Source: Aromatoleum toluvorans
GTDB taxonomy: Bacteria; Pseudomonadota; Gammaproteobacteria; Burkholderiales; Rhodocyclaceae
Length of the DNA: 64,000 nt
Assembly (NCBI RefSeq): GCF_012910905.1
Contig: NZ_WTVN01000009.1
Span: forward strand, 1-64,000
Reading direction: 5' to 3'
Below the pieces are notes generated by a model. That model saw only the letters and a list, made by a program, of their open reading frames with translations. It ran no database searches and was not told the origin of the DNA. Positions 36,324 through 46,121 of the stretch are shown here, piece after piece (position 1 is the first letter of the stretch; each line of letters starts with the position of its first letter). Both the position numbers and the translations under genes were made by a program.

Positions 36324-39011
36324 TCAGTCCGCCAGCGCCTTGCCGACGATTTCCGCAACGTCGGGCGACAGCCCCGGCGTTGCGGCGACCCGCTCGATCT
36401 GCGCGCGGATGCTCTGCCGCAGCGCCGGCGTGAAGCGCCGCCAGTTCTCCAGCGCCCGCGCCATGCGCGCCGCCACCTGCGGATTGCGCGCATCCAGCGC
36501 GATCACCTGATCGGCCCAGAATGCATGCCCGCTGCCGTCGGCCGCGTGGAACTCGGCCGGATTGGCGCGGAAGAAACTCCCCAGCAGCGCATACACCTTG
36601 TTCGGGTTGGAGAGGCTGAACGCGGCATCCTCCAGCAGTGCGCGCACGCGTTCGAGCACCGGTGCCGCCGCGGCGTCCCAGCGCCAGGCCGACGCCTGCA
36701 GCGCGAACCACTTGTCGAGCACCAGCGCGTCATCGCGGTAGCGTTCGTGAAAGCGCGCCAGCGCCGCCTCGCGCGCCGGACTCGCGCTCTGCACCAGTGC
36801 GGCCAGCGCACCGAAGCCCTCGGTCATGTTGTCGAAGCGCGCGAACTGCGCCTCCGCCCGCGCCATGCCCTCGGCCACACCCGCTGCCGCGAGGTACTTC
36901 AGGGCGAGATTGGCGAGCGCGCGCCTGCCCGCGTCGCCCGGGTGGTAGCGATACGCCCCCGGAACCTCCATCGCGGCACCGATCGCGAGCCACTCCGCCG
37001 CAAGCGTCTCGCCCAGCGCGCGCATCACGGACATCTGCGCCGCGCGCAAGGCCGCCGGATCGGCGGGCTCCATCCTTTCCAGCAGATAGGTCTCGGACGG
37101 CAGCGCCGCGGCCTGCGCGCGGAAGGCGGGATCCAGCGCGGCATCGCCGAGGAGCGCCCGGAAGGCCTGCACGAAAGCCGCCGGCAGGACGAGCGCGCGC
37201 CCGGCGGCGGCATCCGCGGCGAGCGCGAGGATCACCCGCTCCGCATAGCGCTGCGCCGCGTCCCAGCGGTTGAACGCGTCGGAATCGTATGCCATGCGGA
37301 ACGCAAGGCGCTCGTCGCTCTCGTCCAGTTCGAGGATCACCGGCGCCGAGAAGCCGCGCAGCACCGAAGGCACCGGTTCGGCGGCCAGCCCGACGAAGCG
37401 GAAGACCCGCTCCGCCTCGGAAAGCACCAGCACGCGCGTCGTCGAGCTGGCGTGGTTTTCCCCTTCCAGGCTCAGCGCCAGATCCTTCCCGTCCGGCCCG
37501 ATCAGGCCCACGGCCACCGGAATCACCAGCGGCTGCTTGTCCGGCTGCCCCGCCGTCGGCGGCGTGTGCTGCGACAGCGTCAGGGTATAGCTGCCGCTCT
37601 GCGCATCCCATGCGCCGGTCGCCTTCACGCGCGGCGTGCCTGCCTGGCTGTACCACAGCATGAACTGGTCGAGGTCGTAGCCGTTGGCTTCGGCCATGCA
37701 ATCGACGAAATCGTCGCAGGTGACCGCCTGGCCGTCGTGATAGCTGAAGTAGAGGTCCATGCCGTTGCGGAAACCCTCCGCCCCCAGCAGGGTATGCAGC
37801 ATGCGGATGACTTCCGCGCCCTTCTCGTACACCGTCGCGGTGTAGAAGTTGTTGATCTCCTGATAGCTCTCCGGCCGGATCGGATGCGCCATCGGCCCCG
37901 CGTCCTCGGGGAACTGCGCTGCGCGCAGCACGCGCACGTCGTCGATGCGCTTGACCGCGCGCGCCGAGGCCGCCCCGGTGTCGCCCGCGGCCTGCGCGAG
38001 CATGTCGGCCGAGAACTGCTGGTCGCGGAAGACCGTCAGGCCTTCCTTGAGCGTGAGCTGGAACCAGTCGCGGCAGGTCACGCGGTTGCCGGTCCAGTTG
38101 TGGAAGTATTCGTGCGCGACGACGCTCTCGATGTTCTCGTAATCGACGTCGGTCGCGGTGTCCGGCTTCGCCAGCACGTACTTGGCGTTGAAGATGTTGA
38201 GGCCCTTGTTCTCCATCGCGCCCATGTTGAAGTCGCTCACCGCGACGATCATGAAGCGCTCAAGGTCGAGCTCCAGCCCGAACACCTCCTCGTCCCAGCG
38301 CATCGCATGCACCAGCGACTCCATCGCGTGCGGCGTGCGGTCGAGATTGCCCTCCTCGACCCACACCTGCAGCAGCACCTCGCGCCCCGACGCGGTTGCG
38401 ACGCGGCGCTCGAGCGCGACGAGCTTCGCCGCGACCAGCGCGAAGAGATAGGACGGCTTGGGGAAGGGATCGACCCACTTCGCGAAATGACGGCCGCCTT
38501 CCAGCGCGCCCTCCTCGACCAGGTTCCCGTTCGACAGCAGCACCGGATAGGCCGCGGCATCGGCCTCCAGCGTCACGGTGAAGCGCGTCATCGCATCGGG
38601 CCGGTCGGGAAAGTAAGTGATGCGGCGGAACCCCTCCGCCTCGCACTGCGTGAAGAAGCCGCCACGCGACACGTAGAGGCCCGAGAGCGTCGTGTTCGCC
38701 TGCGGGTTGATGCGCGTGACGATCCCGATCTCGGCCCGTGTCGCGTCGAGCGCAACGTCGATCCAGCCCTCGCCCTGCGTGACCTGGCCCGGCGCAGCCG
38801 GTACGCCGTCAACGCTCAGGCTCACGAGTTCGAGCTCGTCGCCCAGCAGGCGCAGCGGCGCCGCATCCGACGACCGGCGCACGCAACGCAGACGGCTCGT
38901 CACGAGGGTGGCCTCGGGGTCGAGCGCGAAGTGCAGCTCGACCTCGTCGATGGCCCACGCCAGCGGCGTGTAGTCGGATCGTTGAATGGTCGGGGCGTGT
39001 TCTGTTTTCAT
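36324..39011 (-). CDS. pepN: Aminopeptidase N
   Basis: 895 residues, close to the family length of about 870-890. The substrate-binding GAMEN motif is in MGAMENKGLN and the zinc site is HEYFHNW with the downstream Glu in LKEGLTVF; the Tyr stabiliser is in TATVYEKGAEV. It is a gluzincin exopeptidase of the cytoplasm with broad specificity, important for peptide turnover. Start taken at MKTEHAPTIQRS; a much longer open frame upstream overlaps the RDD gene antisense and is Arg-rich noise. It converges with the CBS gene. Confidence 0.95.
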   Translation of the reverse strand: MKTEHAPTIQRSDYTPLAWAIDEVELHFALDPEATLVTSRLRCVRRSSDAAPLRLLGDELELVSLSVDGVPAAPGQVTQGEGWIDVALDATRAEIGIVTRINPQANTTLSGLYVSRGGFFTQCEAEGFRRITYFPDRPDAMTRFTVTLEADAAAYPVLLSNGNLVEEGALEGGRHFAKWVDPFPKPSYLFALVAAKLVALERRVATASGREVLLQVWVEEGNLDRTPHAMESLVHAMRWDEEVFGLELDLERFMIVAVSDFNMGAMENKGLNIFNAKYVLAKPDTATDVDYENIESVVAHEYFHNWTGNRVTCRDWFQLTLKEGLTVFRDQQFSADMLAQAAGDTGAASARAVKRIDDVRVLRAAQFPEDAGPMAHPIRPESYQEINNFYTATVYEKGAEVIRMLHTLLGAEGFRNGMDLYFSYHDGQAVTCDDFVDCMAEANGYDLDQFMLWYSQAGTPRVKATGAWDAQSGSYTLTLSQHTPPTAGQPDKQPLVIPVAVGLIGPDGKDLALSLEGENHASSTTRVLVLSEAERVFRFVGLAAEPVPSVLRGFSAPVILELDESDERLAFRMAYDSDAFNRWDAAQRYAERVILALAADAAAGRALVLPAAFVQAFRALLGDAALDPAFRAQAAALPSETYLLERMEPADPAALRAAQMSVMRALGETLAAEWLAIGAAMEVPGAYRYHPGDAGRRALANLALKYLAAAGVAEGMARAEAQFARFDNMTEGFGALAALVQSASPAREAALARFHERYRDDALVLDKWFALQASAWRWDAAAAPVLERVRALLEDAAFSLSNPNKVYALLGSFFRANPAEFHAADGSGHAFWADQVIALDARNPQVAARMARALENWRRFTPALRQSIRAQIERVAATPGLSPDVAEIVGKALAD

Positions 39012-39085
39012 TGATTCTCCGGCAGTCCGGCCGCAAAGGGGACAAACCGCGAGTATACGCCCCCCCGTGGGGCACGGCGCCCGCG

Positions 39086-39577
39086 TCAGGGTAGCAGCAC
39101 GATGCGCGTGCCCGCGAGGCGGTCGTGCAGGAACTGGCGATCGCGATCGACGAGCGCCCACGCCAGCCCGAGCCCGAAGCACAGCAGCGAGGGCCACGCG
39201 AGCGTATAGCGCAGCCAGCCCGTCGCAAGGCTCGGCGCCCGTCCGTCGGCGGTCACGAGGCGCAGCTTCCAGGTCTGCATCGCGAGCGTCTGGCCGCGGC
39301 GGCGCCAGTACCAGATGAAATACGCACCGAGCACCACATAGATGTGCAGCCACGCCACCCAGCCAGCCGGGGCGATACCGAAGAAGACGCCCAGCAGCAG
39401 GTAGGGAATCATGAAGGTGAGCGCCAGCACGCCGAGCAGCAGCAGGGCCTCGTACAGAAGGCTCGCCAAGCGCCGGCGCAGGCCGGCGAGTTCGACGGCC
39501 TGTGTCCTGGCAGGGGTTCCGGATTCGACGTTGCGGGAGGCTTGAGGGATATTGCGCGGGAGCTTGTTCTTCTTCAT
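39086..39577 (-). CDS. RDD family membrane protein
   Basis: 163 residues. RRRLASLLYEALLLLGVLAL opens the RDD domain; three or four helices follow, with GQTLAMQTWKLRLV and the terminal HDRLAGTRIV motif. Function of the family is unclear (some act as Na+/H+ antiporters). Its ATG overlaps the stop of the DUF3106 gene (TGA within ATGA), making it the last gene of the sigma factor operon. Confidence 0.9.
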   Translation of the reverse strand: MKKNKLPRNIPQASRNVESGTPARTQAVELAGLRRRLASLLYEALLLLGVLALTFMIPYLLLGVFFGIAPAGWVAWLHIYVVLGAYFIWYWRRRGQTLAMQTWKLRLVTADGRAPSLATGWLRYTLAWPSLLCFGLGLAWALVDRDRQFLHDRLAGTRIVLLP

Positions 39578-40026
39578 TCCTGCATGCCGCGCACGGGCGG
39601 TCGCTGTAAGGGACGCGTGATGCGCGGACCGGATTTGATCTGACGTTCTTCGGGGGGAATGCTGCGGTAACGCTGCCACTGCTCCTGCAGGGATTCGCGG
39701 CGGTAGGACGGAATGCTCCGCAGTGCACGATACTGGTCGCGTGCGCGCTCGCGCTGGTCCGGCCTGAGGTCCGCCCAGTCCCGCATGCGCGCGCGAATGC
39801 GCGCCTGCTCTTCCGGCGTGAGGCGCGAATAGCGATCGGCAACGCCCAGCCACCGCTGGCGCTGCACTTCGTTCATCGCGTTCCAGTCGTCCGACAGCGG
39901 GGCAAGCACCGAGCGCTGTGCAGACGTCAGCCCCGACCACGAGGGTGCGCCGATCGGCGCGACCGCGGCGACCGGACCGCTCAGCACCGCCACGAGCATC
40001 AGGATCGCGAGTCTTGCTGCAGCCAT
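39574..40026 (-). CDS. DUF3106 exported protein
   Basis: 150 residues. A signal peptide (about 1-21) is followed by charged helical units of the form W-x-x-L-[TS]-x-x-Q-R and LTPEEQARIRARMRDWADLRP. The repeated L-T-P-x-[QE]-[QR] pattern resembles LTxxQ motifs of periplasmic Spy/CpxP-type stress proteins, but DUF3106 is its own family. The start is the ATG giving MAAARLAIL. It overlaps the 3' end of the DUF3619 gene by 28 bases and the RDD start by 4. Confidence 0.85.
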   Translation of the reverse strand: MAAARLAILMLVAVLSGPVAAVAPIGAPSWSGLTSAQRSVLAPLSDDWNAMNEVQRQRWLGVADRYSRLTPEEQARIRARMRDWADLRPDQRERARDQYRALRSIPSYRRESLQEQWQRYRSIPPEERQIKSGPRITRPLQRPPVRGMQE

Positions 40027-40370
40027 GCCTTGAAATCCGCGTCGAGATACGCGTCGATCGGGAGGTCGTCGATCAGCAGGGCGGTATCGACCTCCTCCAT
40101 CTCGCTCACGCGCAGCCACGTCATCCAGTAGTCGCCTGCCAGCACGGCGACCAGAATGGCCGCTGCGAGCGCCGCCGGGCGTATCATCGGCGGGAACACG
40201 CGCCGCAACGCACTGCCGATCGCCCCGACCAGGGACCGCCGCTCCGGGCGATGTCCGGCGAGCGCACGCTCGCGCGCACGCCGCAGGCGTTCCGCGACGT
40301 CATCGTCAACGCTTCGCGCGCCCGCTGTCAGCCGCGCGGCGACCTTCCGGGCAAAAAGCTCCTCGCTCAT
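39999..40370 (-). CDS. DUF3619 protein with single membrane helix (candidate anti-sigma)
   Basis: 123 residues. The cytosolic-looking N-terminal 60 residues (MSEELFARKVAARLTAG, Arg-rich helices) are followed by one membrane helix at about 64-85 and an acidic C-terminal tail (DTALLIDDLPIDAYLDADF). This layout is that of membrane anti-sigma factors. It begins 4 bases inside the end of a sigma factor gene (ATGA-type overlap), the usual position of anti-sigma genes. The start lies 8 bases behind GAAGGGA. Anti-sigma function is inference. Confidence 0.82.
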   Translation of the reverse strand: MSEELFARKVAARLTAGARSVDDDVAERLRRARERALAGHRPERRSLVGAIGSALRRVFPPMIRPAALAAAILVAVLAGDYWMTWLRVSEMEEVDTALLIDDLPIDAYLDADFKAWLQQDSRS

Positions 40371-40936
40371 AACTCGATTCCCTTCGCTTTCAAGGCTGCC
40401 GCCAGCGTCTGCGTGGCGCGCGAACAGTGTGTCTTCACGCTCCCCTCCGAGCAGCCCATCGCCGCGGCCGTCTCGGCAATATCCATCTCTTCCCAATAAC
40501 GCATGAGAAAGGCTTCCCGTTGACGGGGCGGCAGGCGCTCGATCTCGCGCTCGATCGCCGCCAGCGTGCGTGTGCGCTCGTACTGCGCGTGCGGCGTGTC
40601 GGCCCGCGCTTCGTCGGGCTCCCCTGCGAGGGTGTCGAGCGGATCGTTGTCGTTGTCCTGCTCGTCGTCGCCGATGAAGGACGACAACAGCGTCGTCCAG
40701 GTGTTGCGCACCTTCTGCCGCCGCAGCGCGTCGTAGATGACGTTCTGCAGGATGCGCTGGAACAGCATCGGAAACTCGCTCGCCGGGCGCTCGCCATAGC
40801 TGACGGAGAGCTTGAGCATCGCGTCCTGCACCGCATCCAGTGCCGCGTCGTCGTTGCGCAGCGCGTAAGCCGCCTGCTTGAACGCACGCTTTTCGACACC
40901 CTGGAGAAATGCGGAGAGTTCTGCCCGGTTAGCCAG
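40367..40936 (-). CDS. ECF-type RNA polymerase sigma factor (probable CTG start)
   Basis: 189 residues if translation starts at CTG 40934-40936. An AAGGA ribosome binding site lies 7 bases ahead, and an in-frame stop lies a few codons further up, leaving no ATG, GTG or TTG before residue 34. The N-terminus then reads MANRAELSAFLQGVEKRAFK, which fits the start of region 2 in this family; internal GTG starts would cut it off. Region 2 is seen in ALRNDDAALDAVQDAMLKL, and region 4 in IERLPPRQREAFLMRYWEEM and CSEGSVKTHCSRATQTL. It heads the DUF3619-DUF3106-RDD operon. Confidence 0.85.
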   Translation of the reverse strand: MANRAELSAFLQGVEKRAFKQAAYALRNDDAALDAVQDAMLKLSVSYGERPASEFPMLFQRILQNVIYDALRRQKVRNTWTTLLSSFIGDDEQDNDNDPLDTLAGEPDEARADTPHAQYERTRTLAAIEREIERLPPRQREAFLMRYWEEMDIAETAAAMGCSEGSVKTHCSRATQTLAAALKAKGIEL

Positions 40937-40993
40937 CTCTGGATCCTTATGAAAACCGGTTATTCAGGCCGTTTGTGCGATGCCGCAGCAGCC

Positions 40994-41022
40994 TTGACCA
41001 AACTGCGCCCGACCGGTAACGT
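40994..41022 (+). promoter_or_regulatory. Sigma-70-type promoter of ilvB
   Basis: TTGACC (40994-40999), 17 bases, TAACGT (41017-41022), about 35 bases before the ilvB ATG. A small hairpin ACGTT-TCGG-AACGT lies in the predicted leader. No branched-chain leader peptide is visible. Confidence 0.55.
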
Positions 41023-41057
41023 TCAACGTTTCGGAACGTAAGAATAGCGAGTTTGCG

Positions 41058-42767
41058 ATGGTGCTGACTGGAGCGGAAATTGTAATCAGGTGTCTGCAGG
41101 AAGAAAAGGTCGATTACGTCTTCGGCTATCCGGGCGGCGCGGTACTCTACATCTATGACGCGCTGTTCAACCAGGACAAGGTCCGCCACGTCCTCGTGCG
41201 CCACGAACAGGCTGCCGTGCATGCCGCCGACGGCTACGCGCGCAGCACCGAGAAGGTCGGCGTCGCCCTCGTGACCTCCGGCCCCGGCGCCACCAACGCC
41301 GTCACCGGCATCGCGACCGCCTATACCGACTCGATCCCGGTGGTCATCATCAGTGGCCAGGTTCCGACCGCCGCGATCGGTCAGGACGCCTTCCAGGAAG
41401 TCGACACCGTCGGCATCACCCGCCCCTGCGTGAAGCACAACTTCCTCGTGAAGGACGTGCGCGACATCGCCAGCACCATCAAGAAGGCCTTCTACCTCGC
41501 GAAGACCGGCCGTCCCGGCCCGGTGCTGGTCGACATCCCCAAGGATGTCAGCATGCACAAGTGCGAATTCGAGTATCCGAAAGAGATCTCGATGCGCTCC
41601 TACAATCCGGTCGTCAAGGGGCACCAGGGCCAGATCCGCAAGGCGGTGCAGCTGCTGCTCGAAGCCAAGCGCCCGATGATCTACACCGGCGGCGGCGTCG
41701 TGCTGGCCAACGCGGCCGAGCAGCTCACCAAGCTCACGCGCCTGCTGGGCTTCCCGATCACCAACACGCTGATGGGCCTGGGCGGCTACCCCGCCAGCGA
41801 CCGCCAGTACCTCGGCATGCCCGGCATGCACGGCACCTACGAAGCCAACATGGCGATGCACTACAGCGACGTGCTGCTCGCCGTCGGCGCCCGCTTCGAC
41901 GACCGCGTAATCGGCAACCCGGACCACTTCGCCGAAGAGCCGCGCAAGATCATCCACGTCGACATCGACCCGTCGTCGATCTCGAAGCGCGTGCGCGTCG
42001 ATGTGCCCATCGTCGGCGACCTCAAGGAAGTGCTCGAGGAGATGATCCGCCAGCTCGAGGCCGGCGCCGCCCGCCCGAATCCCGACACGCTCGGCGCGTG
42101 GTGGAAGCAGGTCGAGGAATGGCGCAGCCGCGAGTGCATGAAGTACAAGAACTCGGACGAGATCATCAAGCCGCAGTTCGTGATCCAGAAGCTGTGGGAA
42201 GTCACCGGCGGCGACGCGATCGTGACCTCCGACGTCGGCCAGCACCAGATGTGGGCCTCGCAGTACTACCGCTTCGACAAGCCGCGCCGCTGGCTGAACT
42301 CGGGCGGCCTCGGCACGATGGGGGTCGGCCTGCCCTATGCGATGGGCGCCCAGCTCGCCAACCCGGACAGGCAGGTCGCGTGCGTGACCGGCGAAGCCTC
42401 GATCCAGATGAACATCCAGGAACTGTCGACCTGCAAGCAGTTCCGCCTGCCGATCAAGATCTGCAACCTGAACAACCGCTACCTGGGCATGGTGCGCCAG
42501 TGGCAGCAGCTCTTCCACGGCGAGCGCTACTCCGAGTCCTACATGGACTCGCTGCCCGACTTCGCGAAGCTCGCCGAAGCCTATGGCCACGTCGGCCTGC
42601 GCATCGAGCGTCCCGCGGACGTCGAAGGGGCGCTGCGCGAGGCCTTCGCGCGCAAGAACGACCTGGTGTTCCTCGACTTCCAGATCGACCAGACCGAAAA
42701 CGTGTACCCCATGGTTCAGGGCGGCAAGGGGCTCACCGAGATGATCCTGTCCGCCGAAGACCTGTAA
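41058..42767 (+). CDS. ilvB: Acetolactate synthase large subunit
   Basis: 569 residues, full length. TPP-activating Glu in RHEQAAVHAADGYARS, FAD/quinone-fold centre and LSTCKQFRLPIKICNLNNRY are present. The metal/TPP motif reads TGEASIQMN, whereas E. coli enzymes have GDGSIQM; Glu for Asp is known in this group but the Ala in place of the third Gly is uncommon. It makes acetolactate or acetohydroxybutyrate for valine, leucine and isoleucine synthesis. First gene of ilvB-ilvH-ilvC; promoter at 40994. Confidence 0.95.
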   Translation: MVLTGAEIVIRCLQEEKVDYVFGYPGGAVLYIYDALFNQDKVRHVLVRHEQAAVHAADGYARSTEKVGVALVTSGPGATNAVTGIATAYTDSIPVVIISGQVPTAAIGQDAFQEVDTVGITRPCVKHNFLVKDVRDIASTIKKAFYLAKTGRPGPVLVDIPKDVSMHKCEFEYPKEISMRSYNPVVKGHQGQIRKAVQLLLEAKRPMIYTGGGVVLANAAEQLTKLTRLLGFPITNTLMGLGGYPASDRQYLGMPGMHGTYEANMAMHYSDVLLAVGARFDDRVIGNPDHFAEEPRKIIHVDIDPSSISKRVRVDVPIVGDLKEVLEEMIRQLEAGAARPNPDTLGAWWKQVEEWRSRECMKYKNSDEIIKPQFVIQKLWEVTGGDAIVTSDVGQHQMWASQYYRFDKPRRWLNSGGLGTMGVGLPYAMGAQLANPDRQVACVTGEASIQMNIQELSTCKQFRLPIKICNLNNRYLGMVRQWQQLFHGERYSESYMDSLPDFAKLAEAYGHVGLRIERPADVEGALREAFARKNDLVFLDFQIDQTENVYPMVQGGKGLTEMILSAEDL

Positions 42768-42787
42768 GCATCGACCAGAGACAATCA

Positions 42788-43279
42788 ATGAGACACGTCA
42801 TCTCCCTGCTGATCGAGAACGAATCGGGCGCCCTGTCGCGCGTGTCGGGCCTGTTCTCCGCCCGCGGCTACAACATCGAATCCCTGACCGTCGCGCCCAC
42901 CGAGGATGCCTCGATGTCGCGCATGACCATCGTCACCACCGGATCGGACGACATCATCGAGCAGATCACCAAGCAGCTGAACAAGCTCGTCGAGGTGGTC
43001 AAGGTCGTCGATATCTCTGAGGCCGCGCACATCGAGCGCGAGCTGATGCTCACCAAGGTCCGCGCAACCGGCAAGGACCGCGAGGAGATGAAGCGCATGG
43101 CGGAGATCTTCCGCGCACGCATCATCGACGTCACCGACACGTCCTACGTCATCGAGCTGACCGGCAACCAGTCGAAGCTCGATGCGTTCATCAGCGCCAT
43201 CGACCCGGCACTGATCCTGGAATCGGTACGCTCCGGCGTCTGCGGCATCGGCCGCGGCGACCGCATCCTGAAGGTCTGA
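42788..43279 (+). CDS. ilvH: Acetolactate synthase small (regulatory) subunit
   Basis: 163 residues. MRHVISLLIENESGALSRVS is the ACT domain start with the valine-binding region; SGLFSARGYNIESLTVAPTE and a C-terminal ACT-like half follow. It binds and activates the large subunit and confers feedback inhibition by valine. 20 bases after ilvB. The family start is unambiguous. Confidence 0.96.
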   Translation: MRHVISLLIENESGALSRVSGLFSARGYNIESLTVAPTEDASMSRMTIVTTGSDDIIEQITKQLNKLVEVVKVVDISEAAHIERELMLTKVRATGKDREEMKRMAEIFRARIIDVTDTSYVIELTGNQSKLDAFISAIDPALILESVRSGVCGIGRGDRILKV

Positions 43280-43399
43280 CGCCCGACCCTGCAGGACGCT
43301 CCTTCCGGGCCCCGCGCCCAACCGTTTGCGACCGGCACGTCCGCCGTTATCATGGCGGCCGCCGGGCAACATCCCCACCGAAAGCAAATAAGGAAAAGC

Positions 43400-44416
<1,017 letters not shown>

Positions 44417-44433
44417 GACGCGTCGGCACACCA

Positions 44434-44470
44434 GGCCGGGCTCCGCCATGCGCGCGGGCCCGGCCTTTTT
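44434..44470 (+). terminator. Rho-independent terminator after ilvC
   Basis: GGCCGGGC (44434-44441) pairs with GCCCGGCC (44458-44465) and is followed by five T. It lies 17 bases past the ilvC stop, and 20 bases before psd. Confidence 0.88.
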
Positions 44471-44485
44471 CATAGCGGGTACGCA

Positions 44486-45136
44486 ATGGCCAACAACAAC
44501 TATCCTCATCCCATCCTGGCACGCGAAGGCTGGCCCTTCATCGCCATGACACTGGTCGTCGCGCTGGTGATCAACACCTCGGCAGGCTTCGGCTGGGCCC
44601 TTCCCTTCTGGATCCTGCTCGCGTTCGTCGTGCAGTTCTTCCGTGACCCGGCACGCCCGATCCCACAGGGCGCCAAGGACGTGCTGTCGCCCGCCGACGG
44701 GCGCATCGTCGCGATCGAGCCGGTCCGCGACCCCTATCTCGACCGCGACTGCGTCAAGATCAGCGTGTTCATGAACGTGTTCAACGTCCATTCGAACCGC
44801 GTTCCGGTCGATGGCGAAGTCATCAACCGCTGGTACAACGCCGGGCGCTTCGTGAATGCCGCGCTCGACAAGGCCTCCGTGGAGAACGAGCGCAACGCCC
44901 TGCACCTGCGCACGCAGGACGGCCTGGACGTGACCTGCGTGCAGGTCGCCGGCCTCGTCGCCCGCCGCATCCTGTGCTACGTGGATCCGGGCGCGAAGGT
45001 CGCGCGCGGCCAGCGCTACGGCTTCATCCGCTTCGGTTCGCGCGTCGATCTGTACCTGCCGCCGGGCACGCGCGCGCGCGTGACGATCGGCGACAAGGTC
45101 TCGGCTTCGAGCACCATCCTCGCGGAACTTCCCTGA
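44486..45136 (+). CDS. psd: Phosphatidylserine decarboxylase (proenzyme)
   Basis: 216 residues, the short, archaetidylserine-decarboxylase-like form found in many bacteria. One or two N-terminal membrane helices (22-48), then [43 protein letters not shown] and the C-terminal processing site. That site reads [11 protein letters not shown]; the pyruvoyl-forming Ser is normally within G-S-[ST], here A-S-S. It makes phosphatidylethanolamine from phosphatidylserine, the product of pssA next door. Confidence 0.93.
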   Translation: MANNNYPHPILAREGWPFIAMTLVVALVINTSAGFGWALPFWILLAFVVQFFRDPARPIPQGAKDVLSPADGRIVAIEPVRDPYLDRDCVKISVFMNVFNVHSNRVPVDGEVINRWYNAGRFVNAALDKASVENERNALHLRTQDGLDVTCVQVAGLVARRILCYVDPGAKVARGQRYGFIRFGSRVDLYLPPGTRARVTIGDKVSASSTILAELP

Positions 45137-45239
45137 TCGCAGGCCCCGGAAGGGGCGGTCATCGCGACCACCCCTTGCTGCGTTAGAATCGGCAACCGGC
45201 CATCACGCGCACCGGCCCTGCGCAGGAACGTCATATTCC

Positions 45240-46043
45240 ATGCCACTGATCTCCAACGAAAAACGCCGCCGCGGCATCTACATCCTCCCCAACCTGTTCA
45301 CCACTGCCGCACTGTTCGCGGGCTTTTACGCGATCGTGCAGGCGATGAACCTGCGCTTCGAATCCGCTGCCGTGGCGATCTTCGTCGCGATGGTGCTCGA
45401 CGGCCTCGACGGCCGGGTCGCACGCCTGACGCGCACGCAGAGTGCCTTCGGCGCCGAGTACGACTCGCTGTCCGACATGGTGTCCTTCGGTGCCGCACCG
45501 GCCCTGGTGGTGTATGAATGGGCGCTCAAGGACACCGGCAAGTTCGGCTGGATCGCCGCCTTCATCTACTGCGCCGGCGCCGCCCTCCGCCTGGCCCGCT
45601 TCAATACCAACATCGACGTCGTCGACAAGCGCTACTTCCAGGGCCTGCCCAGTCCGGCCGCGGCGGCACTCGTCGCCGGCCTGGTGTGGGTCGTCACCGA
45701 TGTGGGCCTCGCCGGCCAGGACGTGCGCTGGCTCGCCGGCATCCTGACGATCTTTGCCGGCGTGTCGATGGTCAGCAACGTGCTGTTCTGGAGCGGCAAG
45801 GACATCAACCTGCGGAAGAGCGTCCCCTTCATCGTCGTGATCGCGCTGGTGATGGCTTTCGCGCTGGTGTCGAGCTACCCGCCGGGCGTGCTCTTCGGCC
45901 TTTTCCTGCTCTACGCCGCGTCGGGCTACGTGATCTACGCGATGCGCAAGTTGCGGAAGCGGCGCGCGGCGTCCGCCCCTGCAGCCACCACACCGGCAGC
46001 CACACCGCCTGCCGAAACGCCCGACGACCGCGCGCAAAACTGA
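45240..46043 (+). CDS. pssA: CDP-diacylglycerol-serine O-phosphatidyltransferase
   Basis: 267 residues with about eight helices. The CDP-alcohol phosphotransferase motif is complete: D-G-R-V-A-R, eight residues, G, three, D, three, D (within DGLDGRVARL to YDSLSD). It makes phosphatidylserine from CDP-diacylglycerol and serine at the inner membrane. The C-terminal tail is Ala/Thr/Pro-rich. In related genomes leuA follows directly; here about 5.5 kb of other genes intervene. Confidence 0.95.
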   Translation: MPLISNEKRRRGIYILPNLFTTAALFAGFYAIVQAMNLRFESAAVAIFVAMVLDGLDGRVARLTRTQSAFGAEYDSLSDMVSFGAAPALVVYEWALKDTGKFGWIAAFIYCAGAALRLARFNTNIDVVDKRYFQGLPSPAAAALVAGLVWVVTDVGLAGQDVRWLAGILTIFAGVSMVSNVLFWSGKDINLRKSVPFIVVIALVMAFALVSSYPPGVLFGLFLLYAASGYVIYAMRKLRKRRAASAPAATTPAATPPAETPDDRAQN

Positions 46044-46121
46044 GCGACCACGCCCGTGCGCCCCGCTCCCGGGCGGGCCGCGCGCACGTGGGCCGCTCAA
46101 CCCGGCGCACGCGGCGTCTAC

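Noticed and set aside
36525-39014. Very long open frame on the + strand opposite pepN (over 800 codons)
   Set aside because: It lies wholly antisense to a clear aminopeptidase N, its translation is Arg/His/Gln-rich without domain features, and such shadows are expected in GC-rich genes. Other long antisense frames in the window were dropped for the same reason.
39012-39842. N-terminal extension of pepN
   Set aside because: The open frame continues upstream but overlaps the RDD gene, is Arg/Pro-rich, and the enzyme aligns in length from the ATG at 39011.
40949-41041. 30-codon frame before ilvB as a branched-chain leader peptide
   Set aside because: It contains two Leu, one Val and no Ile, lacks a good ribosome binding site, and starts before the predicted promoter, so it would not be on the transcript.
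46044-46121. GC-rich hairpins between pssA and the TerB-like gene as a bidirectional terminator
   Set aside because: Strong pairing is possible but no T-run exists on either strand and the arms are imperfect.
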